Source of the DNA: Craterostigma plantagineum
Lineage: Eukaryota > Streptophyta > Magnoliopsida > Lamiales > Linderniaceae
Length of the DNA: 64,000 bases
NCBI GenBank assembly: GCA_027422505.1
Contig: JAPQWV010000671.1
Coordinates: forward strand, 62,001-126,000
Direction: 5' to 3'
Below are positions 44,493 to 54,069 of the stretch, one piece after another. Made by a program: the position numbers and the translations under genes. The notes beneath the pieces were generated by a model. That model saw only the letters and a list, made by a program, of their open reading frames with translations. It made no database searches and had not been told where the DNA came from. Each line of letters starts with the position of its first letter. Position 1 is the stretch's first letter.

Positions 44493-45580
44493 ACCGATTG
44501 AGTGTAAGAAATGTGTTATTGCAGGAAGCGGTATTGTTTTTGAATGATGTGTTACTTTTGCAACATCATTTGTTATTTACTAAACGAAACGTGGTTTTTC
44601 TGCTATACGGGCAATATTTATTTTCTCACAATTAACGTCACTAATATCCGAAACTTATCAACACATATGATCAATTAACGATAGTTTCACCTTATATCAT
44701 CACAATCGTGGAGATCTATTTGGGTCTGAACGTGAAATCTCGTTTCGATCGATGCGTCGCTTGTTGGGAGAGATCGATGAGAAACTGTTATTATTTTTTC
44801 GAAACTTGTTATCGTATTATTCAAGTATTTTTCGTTGATTTGGCATATGCAGTGTTAAATATGTCTTATCACATTATTTATGTATTTTTCTCTAATTTAT
44901 TCATTTTATTAGTATTGGTATTATAATTGATAAAGTTGTTACTCAATATATGCGATATTGTACTCAATACAGACAATTTGTTATCCAAATGAATGGAAGT
45001 GTTTCATTTCAGCCTAAAACTGTTATAATTATTTCGACAACTGTAATCGGATCATTTGGGTATTCTGTGGTAAATTTCGCATATGTCAGGGATAATTATG
45101 TCTTTTCGCAGTCTTTAGGTAGTTTCCACTGAATTTTCCAAAAGTAGGTCCTTTATCCTAAATCAAACTCAAATGGGGCCTGAACACAAAGTTAAACATC
45201 TTAGTAGGGCCTGATCTTTAATTAACCCTCTATTTAATTTCTCATGTATGCGCCGCTGACATGCGTACATATACAATCTCGAGAACCGAATTCTAGCAGA
45301 AATTGAGCATTAGCTACAAGTATTTTTCATGATAAACCCTTCAACTATGTTTTATTCGTTAATTGCTCCTTAACATATCTGAAATTAAAAAAAAACAAAA
45401 AAAAAAAAACACGAGATTTTCTTTCACACACCAAAATATGGTCTGACGATAGATAACTAGAGTTGAGGAAGGAAATACATTATCTAAAAGAGTTTAAAGC
45501 ATCATCATCATCACCACCAAATAATAGTCGAGCAATTATCCTACATCATCATAGGAGGGAAAAAAAAGAACATAGTAGTC

Positions 45581-47425
45581 TCAACTGCGATGGTATCTCC
45601 GATCTCTGTCTCTTTCTCTTTCACGACCGTATTCTCTGTCTCGATCATAGTCGTAAGCTCGATCCCTGTCCCTGCTGGACCTCTGCTCTCTACTACTTCG
45701 ATGCCTGCTGCTATCTCTTTCTCTATCGTCGCTGCGTTCTCCTCTTCCTCTTTCTTTACTACTCGGTGGTTCTTTTCTGCCTCGATCACCTGATTGATCG
45801 AAGAGAGAAAGAGATTCACATTCAATTTCGAGATCACGAAAATAATAAACATTCATTCATCGCAAACCTAATTCTTCAACTTCCCACCCGGCGCGTCCCA
45901 CGCCAGGAACAGAGGAAGTGAGCTCAGCTTGCTGTGTTTTTGCACGGAATTTTTTCTTAAGGTTGCCAAACTCGTCGTACATTTCACCATCATCCTGAGA
46001 GTGAGACAGCAGAGGTTAAGATAAAAATGTGTTTATTGAATTACTCTACCAGGGGAAGAATTAGAATTGTTACTTGTTCAGCCTCTCTGCGGCGGCGTTT
46101 AGTCTCTTCAAGCTCTTCTTCGTCTAGTTCTTTGTACCCTCCACCGCGTCCACCTCTGAATATAAGCCATGTAAAATCACAAATGATCTTAAGTAGCAAA
46201 TAAGACAGGCAAAAACGAAAAAAGGAAAAGTCAGTGGCATACCTTACGCCCCCCTCGCTAGTTCCAGGTTTGTTGGTATTGCAGATATTGCATTTCAATC
46301 GCTTTGCCCAGTTAATATTCCCACACCTACACAGATACATGCAAATAAGAACCCTTTTCTTTGAGTATTAAACCTCTGTCACTTAATAAATACGATACGG
46401 ACTCAAAAGGAATGATGAGGATAAGACCAAACAACTAAAATTATGGATGTCCGTGAAGAACAATGTCAATTAAAGATTATCCACATTCTTACATAGGACA
46501 AGGCCAATCATTTGGGCCAAAAAGCCCTCCTCCAGCGGCAGCTCCAACTGTACGAGCATTGCCTCCTAAGTCGGGCCCACCACCACGACCCCTACCTAAG
46601 CCACCGCCCATAGAACCACCGCCGGGGACTCCTGCTGGGCGAGCGGTCCCACATCGGTTGCATGCTCCGCGAAATCCAAAGTTTATATTCCCACAACTGA
46701 GACAATTCCACCACACAAAATAATTATGAAGAAATTTTCACGAAATGTCTCATTCAAACTTCATCTGAAAGATATGACAGAGCAAGAAAGAGCTGCTCAC
46801 CAATGATCGCATCACAGACCTTGTATTTGGGCATGGCCAATCTCCATCTTTTTTCCATGCTTGTCCGCGGCCACCTCTTCCAGCACCACCACCACCATTT
46901 GCAGTCGCAGAACCATCATCAAAATCATTAGCCACCAAATCGCCTGATTCAGCACCAAGATTCACATCATCGTCTTTGCTGCTCTTCGACTCGGCGAGAA
47001 AAACTCCAATAGTAGCCCCATGGAAATCTTTATTATTGAACCATTCAACCGCAGCTAATGCAGCATGCGGATCTTCGTAAGTCACAGTGGCATCGCCTTT
47101 CGGCTCATTCGTCACTTTATCGTGGTATATCCAAATCTTAGGACGCCCACTTCGTTTATCTTTCTAATAAACAAAAACACGTATAAGACGGAGATGAACC
47201 TAATATAAGAACTTGGGGGAGACATGCAAGGATGCTTACATCCATATCTGAAGTACAACCCAGAAAAAAATATCAAATAAGCAAGAAAAAATGAAGAATA
47301 CATACCTTAAGCAAGCCAATGGTACCAAAATGCTCAGCCAACATACTCTCGTCAGTTCCAGGAGGCAAATTACACACATAAACACAAGAGTTCGTCGGTG
47401 CTCCTTTTCCCGAATACTTAGCCAT
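45581..47425 (-). CDS. TAF15: TFIID subunit 15 (TAF15), RRM and RanBP2 zinc-finger protein
   Basis: Nuclear FET-type RNA-binding TFIID-associated factor. In Arabidopsis TAF15b acts in flowering and immune gene control. Seven exons: 47425-47306, 47163-46820, 46696-46493, 46326-46243, 46155-46074, 45994-45868, 45789-45581, giving 349 aa in one frame. Seen: RRM (SCVYVCNLPPGTDESML, residues ~13-29, then DATVTYEDPHAALAAVEWF), a Gly-rich RGG stretch (GGGGAGRGGRGQ), and two RanBP2-type zinc fingers (DWPCPNTSCGNINFGFRGAC.. and DWPCPMCGNINWAKRLKC..). A long Arg/Asp-rich tail follows (RDRDRAYDYDRDREYGRERE). The fingers are interrupted by introns at similar positions, suggesting an internal duplication. 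Intact. The gene lies just right of the 4.5-kb element. Confidence 0.95.
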
Positions 47426-48446
47426 TTCTAACCCAAGCTAATCAACCGGGAGCAAAATTCTGCAAAAGAAACTCTTACCTATTGCCTCCAAATCAAAGAA
47501 GAACAGATCATTAGGAAAAACGAGCGAAATCGCTGCTTATTGCATTTGAATTAGATTAGGGTTACCTGATTTAGCTGGTGCTGAACCGCAAATGGCAAAG
47601 GAGCTGATAAAAAAGCGCCTGACAGCGTAGTACCTTGGTTGTCATGAAGGTTACTTTCGTCTTTTGATTCGGTATTTGTAATCTATTGGGCCAATTGCCT
47701 AATAAGGCTTCATGGAAAGCCCAATATATGGTTTGATGGGCTTTAATTGGTTTATTTTTTCTATTTTTTTTAACCCAAAAAGAATTCCAAGTTAATCTGG
47801 TCTTGACCGTTAAGATAAACTCGAGGTTTCCTGCCGTGAAAGAGCCGTATTTATTATATTATATTATATTTATGTCATTAATGCCGTGAATGTCGTTGTC
47901 CTAATAAATAGGCCAGCTATTGTGAAAATTGTCATTACCAGAAAAGGCCCAATTGCTCACATGAAGTTTGCTCGACACAGTTAACCCTAACTACCTTAAC
48001 TGAAACTAATTCTTTTCTTAAAGATTATGTAAGGAGTAAAAAAAGGACAATTTAATGTATTAATTCTAAACATCACTATTAACTTCCCCAATTAATCTAT
48101 CCTACATCCTAAGTTAGAAAAGAAAAAATAATAAAAAAGTTGGAAAAATAGTTGGGATATTGTCATATCACAGCTCTAAAGTCTAAACTAGACTTTGTAA
48201 AATGAAATGAAATTCAGAAATTATAAGAAAAAAAAAATAAAGAATGAACAGTCCACGTCATCCCATCGACTTTCACCATCGTTTACAACGCATCCACAAG
48301 TCACTCACAAAAGCAGATCAATACCCCAAATAGCCTTTTATTATTATTACACTACCAAACCAAACACGGCAAATCTCTGCCATGTAAAACCCCCAAACTC
48401 TTACCTTAATATTCAAACCCTTACTAAAGATATACTCTTCAAGCAT
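47426..48446. other. Divergent intergenic region: TAF15 and membrane-protein promoters
   Basis: Holds two leaders and promoters. GGCCCAA/TTGGGCC-like (site II type) phrases occur near 47690-47720 and 47946. The part from 48060 to 48240 is A-rich. No gene. Confidence 0.35.
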
Positions 48447-49103
48447 ATGGGCGGTGGTCGACGTCGGGGGATGAGCCAACTGGGCACGGCTTTCACCGTT
48501 ATATTTGTAATAACACTCGCGGCACTCTTGGCCCAGCTCTTATACATCCTATTGCGCCGCCGTGCGCTTCGCCGTCAGGCCGCCGCCGACGAATACGCTC
48601 CTTCTTCCTCTTCCAAGGAACAGTTCCTCTACTTCTTCTGCGCCAGGGCGGCCAATCGAAGCCCCGTTCAGACAATCGGCGCCGCCGGCGACGATTATCG
48701 TCAGAGTTCGAACTTGGACGGCGTGGTGGGGCGCGTGAGCCTCGACGTCGACGTTTTGAAGCTTCAGGAGATGTTCGGACAGCCTAGGTTTCTGTTCACC
48801 ATTAGGGAAGAAGACGAAGATGAAGAAAGAGGAGTCGAAGAAGAAGAAGACGAGGGCGGTGGTGGTGGTGATGGTGTTGGCGGCGTTGGGGTTATTAGCA
48901 GGGCGATGAGCTTGAAGCAGTGGTTCGACGAGGACGACGGCGGCCATGACGTGGCGGGGGGTGTCGGCGGAGGCGGTGGCGGCGGGGCGTCGTTGTTCTC
49001 GACGCCGTGTGCTTCGCCGGTGTTCTTCACTCCCTCGGCTTCTCCTGTACACGCGTCGGTCAATGGTGGGTGGACTGAGGAGGAGATGGGGCTGACCTTG
49101 TAA
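48447..49103 (+). CDS. Single-pass membrane protein of unknown function (218 aa)
   Basis: Intronless. I start at the ATG at 48447, because the open frame upstream is AT-rich and lacks coding character. Basic MGGGRRRGMSQLG precedes one membrane segment (FTVIFVITLAALLAQLLYILL, residues ~16-36) and a strongly basic juxtamembrane RRRALRRQ, so the large C-terminal part probably faces the cytosol. It contains FLYFFCARA, an acidic Glu/Asp run followed by Gly runs (~125-175), MSLKQWFDEDD, and a tail with SLFSTPCASPVFFTPSASP. Similar tails occur in small plant membrane proteins I know only as uncharacterised. High GC and no break. Function unknown. Confidence 0.75.
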   Translation: MGGGRRRGMSQLGTAFTVIFVITLAALLAQLLYILLRRRALRRQAAADEYAPSSSSKEQFLYFFCARAANRSPVQTIGAAGDDYRQSSNLDGVVGRVSLDVDVLKLQEMFGQPRFLFTIREEDEDEERGVEEEEDEGGGGGDGVGGVGVISRAMSLKQWFDEDDGGHDVAGGVGGGGGGGASLFSTPCASPVFFTPSASPVHASVNGGWTEEEMGLTL

Positions 49104-49255
49104 CTATGTTTTACTTTTATACTAACCTGAGAAGAATGTGTTTGTGTATGTCGCACCGTGTCGTGTGTAGATAGTAACGAGGTTAAATCTACCGTTGAGG
49201 TTAGATAGGAATAAGTAATCCAATAATGGGTTCATTTCATTTCATAAATGATGTA

Positions 49256-49488
49256 CTACCTTCGTCCCGCTAATTCTATCACATTTTTCTATTTCAGGCG
49301 TTTATCACCTTTTCTTATTTAGCAAAAAAATTATCACAAACAATCAATATAATATTGTTAAATATTCTTAAAAGACGTGTCAAAATATACACTTTTTTAC
49401 ATTTTTATTGTACTGTATTATTATAATTATACTATCTTAATTTGCGTGTCTACCAATATATGTGATAAAGATAACGGAACGGAGGGAG
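49256..49488. mobile_element. Stowaway MITE, 233 bp
   Basis: Ends carry the classic CTCCNTCCG-type Stowaway termini: CTACCTTCGTCCCGCTAATT at the left, and AACGGAACGGAGGGAG at the right, which is its reverse complement form. The target is TA (49254-49255 and 49489-49490). Size and AT-rich core fit Tc1/mariner-derived MITEs. It lies about 150 bp after the membrane-protein stop codon. Confidence 0.85.
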
Positions 49489-50290
49489 TACTGTGAAAAT
49501 TAGTCCCATGGACTAATGAGTTATCATTGAACAAAAAAGTGTTTAATCCATAAGATTATATAGAGAAATTTAATTGAGGACCAAGAAAAGTTGCTACAAA
49601 ATTGGGTGTCAACTTTGTGTACGGCCCATTTTAATAATGCCAACGAAAGCCCACCTTCATTAAGAACTAAAAATAACAAGTTACGTTTTATTTTAGTCGA
49701 ACAAGAAAGCATCCGTCTCACGTGACAAGGATACTTGACTGAATGCAATACAAACTTCTGGCGCACGATTGTGATTATTTTAAGATGTGTAACGAAAATC
49801 TTGCAATATTTTTCAAATCACCTTTTTGCCACGTCTTTTACATATTTGTAAGCAGAATAAAGAAAAAGAAAGATATTTTCATTTACTTGGATGATAAAAT
49901 ACAAAGAGAGAAAGCGAGGTGGCCAAGTCCACTCAACAAGTGATTATTAGTGTCTAATGACACCGTTGCGTTGCGTAATAACACTGATCAATGAAACTCT
50001 TCAGATCTTATATACCAATCACCATTCGACTGACTCATTACTACAATAACTGCATATGACCTGTGACCACAAAAGGCCAAATCCCTTCAACAAGGGCATC
50101 GTCGTAATTTGAGAATCCTCCCGTGGGTCCCATTCTTCCTAAACCCAAGCTCATAAAATTCACAGAAAAAGGCAATGGTACAGTTCCTTCAACAACCAAA
50201 ACCAGACATGGCAATCTCCTTTCTAACCCACGTCCACGTAACCAATGAAAACAGCCCCAAAAAAAAAAAAAAAAAAATTAAAATATATTT
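49489..50290. other. AT-rich spacer
   Basis: Spacer to the DUF7138-type gene, whose 3'UTR should occupy the last few hundred bases. A poly-A run lies at 50260-50277. No gene or bounded repeat seen. Confidence 0.35.
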
Positions 50291-51019
50291 TCACACCTTA
50301 TTGACGCGTTCTCGCTTGGGCCAACCGATTGGCCCGAACCGGGGAACGAACCCGGTCACCACCTCATCGTTCACGCAGTGATGAAACGACGACGTTGGCC
50401 CATTCCTCGGAGACTTATCACATTCCTCACAATATAGCTTCTTCCGATTGAGCTCTTTCGCCGGGACTTCGTCGCTAGGGTCCCAATTCGGGTTAATTCC
50501 GAGATTCGACCCGTATCCGTGAAGCCTGACACTCTCCAAGCGCCGATTCAGCTCGGCCAGCTCAACCTGAGAGATCTGACCGTACATTGGGAAGCAGTTG
50601 TCGTCTCTCCTCAGCAAAACCACGTTCTCCGGCGGAGAAAACTCGTTTTCCGACGACAGATTGCCGTAGTCGAGGATTCCGTTGGCCATCCTCTCTCTGC
50701 GGTTCCTAGATCTCCTCGACCTCTTCAGCACGACGAGGAAGCCGCAGTCCTTGTGGCGGCAGATTATCGTCGCGAAGTTGACCTTGCCGGTTATCGGAAT
50801 ACGGCGCCGTTCCTGAAACGGCGACTTGGGGATTTCTCGACGGTCGACGAGGTAAATCGATATTTGGTTCGGCGATATTCCGATTTTCTGACTCAGCATG
50901 TGCTGAAAGGGCTTGTACTCTAGAGTAGGGCTTATGTTGACCTCTCCGATGCTCATCTCCCGTTCGCCGTCGTAGAAAGTCACCGGAAACGACGCGCCGC
51001 CGCCTCGTCCCTCCACCAT
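50291..51019 (-). CDS. DUF7138-type plant protein, unknown function (242 aa)
   Basis: Intronless minus-strand frame from ATG 51019 to stop 50291. The N-terminus has MVEGRGGGASFPVTFYDGER with IGEVNISPTLEYKPFQHML, which looks like a ubiquitin-like or PB1-like fold: QKIGISPNQISIYLVDRREI. A short basic block follows (KRSRRSRNRRERM, ~99-111), and the C-terminus contains CEECDKS and FHHC, possible metal ligands. From memory this matches the plant DUF7138 family, with no known biochemical role. Regular codon use and high GC support it as a real gene. The leader ends near 51085, where an ATCGTAC phrase precedes a TATA-like TTTATTTATATAG (on the plus strand, 51099-51111). Confidence 0.78.
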   Translation of the reverse strand: MVEGRGGGASFPVTFYDGEREMSIGEVNISPTLEYKPFQHMLSQKIGISPNQISIYLVDRREIPKSPFQERRRIPITGKVNFATIICRHKDCGFLVVLKRSRRSRNRRERMANGILDYGNLSSENEFSPPENVVLLRRDDNCFPMYGQISQVELAELNRRLESVRLHGYGSNLGINPNWDPSDEVPAKELNRKKLYCEECDKSPRNGPTSSFHHCVNDEVVTGFVPRFGPIGWPKRERVNKV

Positions 51020-52157
51020 GATGACGTGTCCAGCTGAGAGGAAGGAAAGCTTGGTCAGCAGAAATATAGGAGGAGAAGAACATCGTACAAGGCTTCGTCT
51101 TTATTTATATAGTGGAGCCAGCTGTGGGATACGAGTGGAAAAAGACTATGGCGGTGGGGGTATTTTGGGCAAAATGCTCATAAGTAAAATAACGCAGATG
51201 TCATTAAATTGCATTTGCTTCCTTCTGCTCCAAGCAATTGCCGGCGCGTGCATAAGGGGCGCGTGTGCGTTCTCTGTAAAACTATATACCAAATGAGAAA
51301 TAGAATCTGTTGGGAAATTTTGTGTGAGATGCTCCTTAATGTCGCTGATTGAATATTTTTTATTTTGAGTCGAGACCTCAACCAAACGGTTTCAAGGGTA
51401 AAAGAATAATGGATCGAATAACATCCATTTAATATATTTAAATATGAATCGGTTGAATTGCAAAAGAAAGATTTGTGGATGCAAAATTATATAATGAGAA
51501 ATAAAAATCGGGATTTACTCGATCTTCATCAATGAGAATAAACCGAGCAGATAAGCGTATAATTGATTTTATTAAAGTAGTCATTTAACCAAGAATTCAA
51601 GATACTCACCACCAATACTTGCATAAGACATTCAAGGAATTTTCTACCTCATTTCTCCTTGGAAATAACCTAATAGTGATGACTATGGTTTTCAATATAA
51701 TTTAATTCCAGAAAGAGTTAAAAAGAAGGCATTGATAGCAGAACTTTGTCAAATGTGGAAAATGGTTGCAGCTTCCCAATCCCAACGTATCAGATCCTGT
51801 ATTTGGTTTTTATGCTAAATATTTAATATAGCGTGTGAAAATAAAATTATTTCATGGAAGATCGATATAGATTTTGTAACTTTTCACGCGGAAGCTCACA
51901 TAGAAATTGGGCCTCATTGGATCAGTGAGCCCAACAGAAAAGTTTCGGGCCTGTCAATTTAAATGTATTCCGGTTTTACCCTTAATTGCTTTTACCCTTA
52001 AATTCATTTATTACAAATTTATCCTTACATTAAACTTATTTTTAAATAACTTAATTTATGAGGTAAGATGTTCAAAATATAAAATAATATAAGATATTTG
52101 CACACACATCGATGTGCTAAAATGCTAGTATAAATAAAGTAACAAATAAATATAGCA
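51020..52157. other. Promoter of the DUF7138-type gene and AT-rich spacer
   Basis: TATATAAATAAA on the minus strand (about 51100-51111) is a good TATA box some 85 bp upstream of the ATG at 51019. Beyond 51300 the sequence is AT-rich, without genes or bounded repeats. Confidence 0.4.
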
Positions 52158-52762
52158 TAGGGGTGTTCAAATGTCAGTTAACCGACCGAACCGAAATCGA
52201 AGTAGTTTCGGTTCGGTATTTGGTTTTCATTTTGCTAACCGAAAATAATTCGGTTCGTTTGGTTTATTACTTAGGTAAATCGAACCGAAACGAAAACCAA
52301 TTTATTTTTTTTTATTATTTTTCTATACATATATATTGTTATATAAAATACAAGTCATATATTATTATATGTTTTATACTTATAATGTATCCACCATATG
52401 TTATAAAATATGAAAAATATTACTTATATCAAAATTTTATACAAATATATATGATAATATTTTTTTATAATTTAAATCATATTAAAATGTTAAATAAAAT
52501 ATGGAAATATTAGGTAAATTAAAATATTATACAATTCTATATATGATAGTATATTTTTATAGTATAAATTACGTTTATATATTATTTTTTATTTTTTATT
52601 AAAATTCGGTTTTCGGTCGGTTACCGAACCGAACCGAAAAAAAAAATCGATAAAAACCGAAACCGAACCGAAATATAAAATCGGTTCGGTTTTCGTGTTT
52701 ATAAAATCCTCAAACCGAACTTTCGGCGGTTCGATTCGGTTATAACCGAATGAACACCCCTA
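52158..52762. mobile_element. hAT-type MITE, about 605 bp, TAGGGGTGTTCA ends
   Basis: Left end TAGGGGTGTTCAA and right end TGAACACCCCTA are perfect inverted repeats of 12 bases. ATAGCAT lies directly outside both ends, so a duplication of about 7-8 bp is likely, though its phase is off by a base. Inside, subterminal blocks of CGGTTCGGTTT and the complement AACCGAACCGAAA fill about 130 bp on each side. The core is over 80 percent A/T. No coding capacity. This end sequence is well known among plant hAT-related elements. Confidence 0.8.
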
Positions 52763-53424
52763 AATAGCATTATTTACAAGAAACGTCGTGACGCATCGTA
52801 TTGTGTCGTTGCTTGAATCCAAGCAAAGCAAAACATATGAAGATGACTCTCACGGTGAAGAAAATAGATGTCGACCCGACTTTCGTGGGTGGGTACACAC
52901 TCAATGTATTCCACTCCACTTCACGATAGGAGATATATAATAATTTATAGACAACAATAAAACAATATTTGAGAAATAAAATAAACAAATAAAGAAGGCA
53001 AAACCTAGAGAGGAAAGAATATCAAGAATGTATCATATGTACTATATACAGGAAGCAACTTTCCCAAATCTTGCTAAACTTTGGGGACTTAGTACGGATA
53101 ATTGACAACATAATTAATTTGAGTTTTAATATAGTGAAGTTTTATGGCTTACGCTCGAACCATGTGGTTGTGACCGAGTAGGGTTCCATTTTCATTTTTG
53201 GTTCATTCATATTCTAAGGAATTTTTTTTTTGTGCTCTAGAATATTATGCGGAGCTATTATTCAACCAATGAGAAGCGTCCACCTGTCAACTTGCTGAGA
53301 TCTCATTCATCCAATAGCATCTGACAAATGGCAAGAAAAAACAAATAGAGCCGAAGCATATACTACTAGCCGAGTAATTAATTGATGATATTTAAGTTAC
53401 TTAGATTAATTATTTAAAATTTAC

Positions 53425-53714
53425 AAACTGAATTCGAATCAGGCTATTAAGGTTTGATTTCGAATTCAGACCCTATTTGAGAATTTTTTTTAAGTTAAAT
53501 GACACATTTTGTGTGGTGTAAAAAAGTGGTATGAAAGATATATGAACTGGTATAGAATGATCGTTTTGTGTTACAAACTTCAACATACTGGTATGGCAGA
53601 GCAATGAAGTGGTATTGGCAGAAGATGGGTCCTTAAAACTAAAGTTTTTGCCAAGAGGGCCCGAATCCTAAATGATAATTATAAGGGAGCCTGAAATGAA
53701 AATGCCCAATTCTA
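53425..53714. mobile_element. Small foldback element related to the 8.1-kb hairpin
   Basis: The right end reads GGTCCTTAAAACTAAAGTTT then GAGGGCCCGAATCC and GAAATGAAAATGCCC. The left end (ATCAGGCT, ATTCAGACCCT, AATTTTTTTTAAGTT) pairs with it imperfectly. The interior repeats GTGGTAT, CTGGTAT and GTGTTAC motifs. The phrase GGGTCCTTA(A/C)AACTAAAG is shared with the right arm at 8340-8358. The exact ends and target duplication are uncertain. Confidence 0.55.
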
Positions 53715-53743
53715 AAATGCGTTACAATCACCCCACACCCTGT

Positions 53744-53814
53744 CACGTGCCGTTGTCCACGTCACCGAACTGATATCCAAGACCATGTACATGTCCTACG
53801 TGTCGGACCACGTG
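53744..53814 (+). promoter_or_regulatory. Cluster of four ACGT-core (G-box type) sites upstream of DGD1
   Basis: CACGTG at 53744-53749, CCACGTCA at 53758-53765, TACGTG at 53797-53802 and CACGTG at 53809-53814. All four lie 255-330 bp before the DGD1 start codon. Such clusters bind bZIP and bHLH factors in light, ABA or phosphate signalling. Which one applies is not visible. Confidence 0.5.
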
Positions 53815-54011
53815 TCAACTTTCAGCCCTTGAAAAATAACTCGTATGAATATCCTCCACCTATTTAACTCAATTTATTTCCAAATTATTGTAGTATTGGC
53901 ATATGGTTACGAGGATAATAAACAAAAATACCCATCAATTACAAGGCATCGCATTGCAGAGCAGCGCCATCGAAAGAGGAATATTCCACATTAATAGATA
54001 GAGAACAGAAA

Positions 54012-54036
54012 AGAGAGAGAGAGAGAGAGAGAGAGA
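54012..54036 (+). repeat. (AG)n microsatellite in the DGD1 leader
   Basis: About 12 AG units end 33 bp before the DGD1 ATG, so they lie in the 5'UTR. AG/CT tracts in plant leaders are common and can affect transcription. Confidence 0.8.
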
Positions 54037-54069
54037 TCCACACACAAAGCATAAGAACAGCGTCGAAAA

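Larger units (their letters stand above)
40721..45228. mobile_element. Large non-coding Mutator-like element, 4508 bp
   Basis: Starts GGGACAATTACG and ends TAATTAACCC. Ends pair as imperfect inverted repeats for about 100 bases: TCAGGCCCTA, then TAAAGGACCT, occur at 40737-40803, and reversed at 45145-45214. Flanks are TATATTTAA (40712-40720) and TCTATTTAA (45229-45237), a 9-bp duplication with one mismatch. The interior is AT-rich and saturated with GTGTTAY, TTGTTAY and GTGGTAY motifs. It also contains several direct duplications and no open frame above about 100 codons. So it cannot encode its own transposase. It begins 33 bp after the ATL stop codon and probably lies in or next to that gene's 3'UTR. 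Confidence 0.8.

Noticed and set aside
48549..49156. Two long minus-strand frames (up to 167 codons) opposite the membrane-protein gene
   Set aside because: They mirror the high-GC, Gly-rich plus-strand coding region, giving Pro/Ser-rich or Thr-rich low complexity.
50519..51083. Frames of 134 and 125 codons overlapping the DUF7138-type gene
   Set aside because: Shadow frames of a high-GC exon; the chosen frame has the conserved start and family-like layout.
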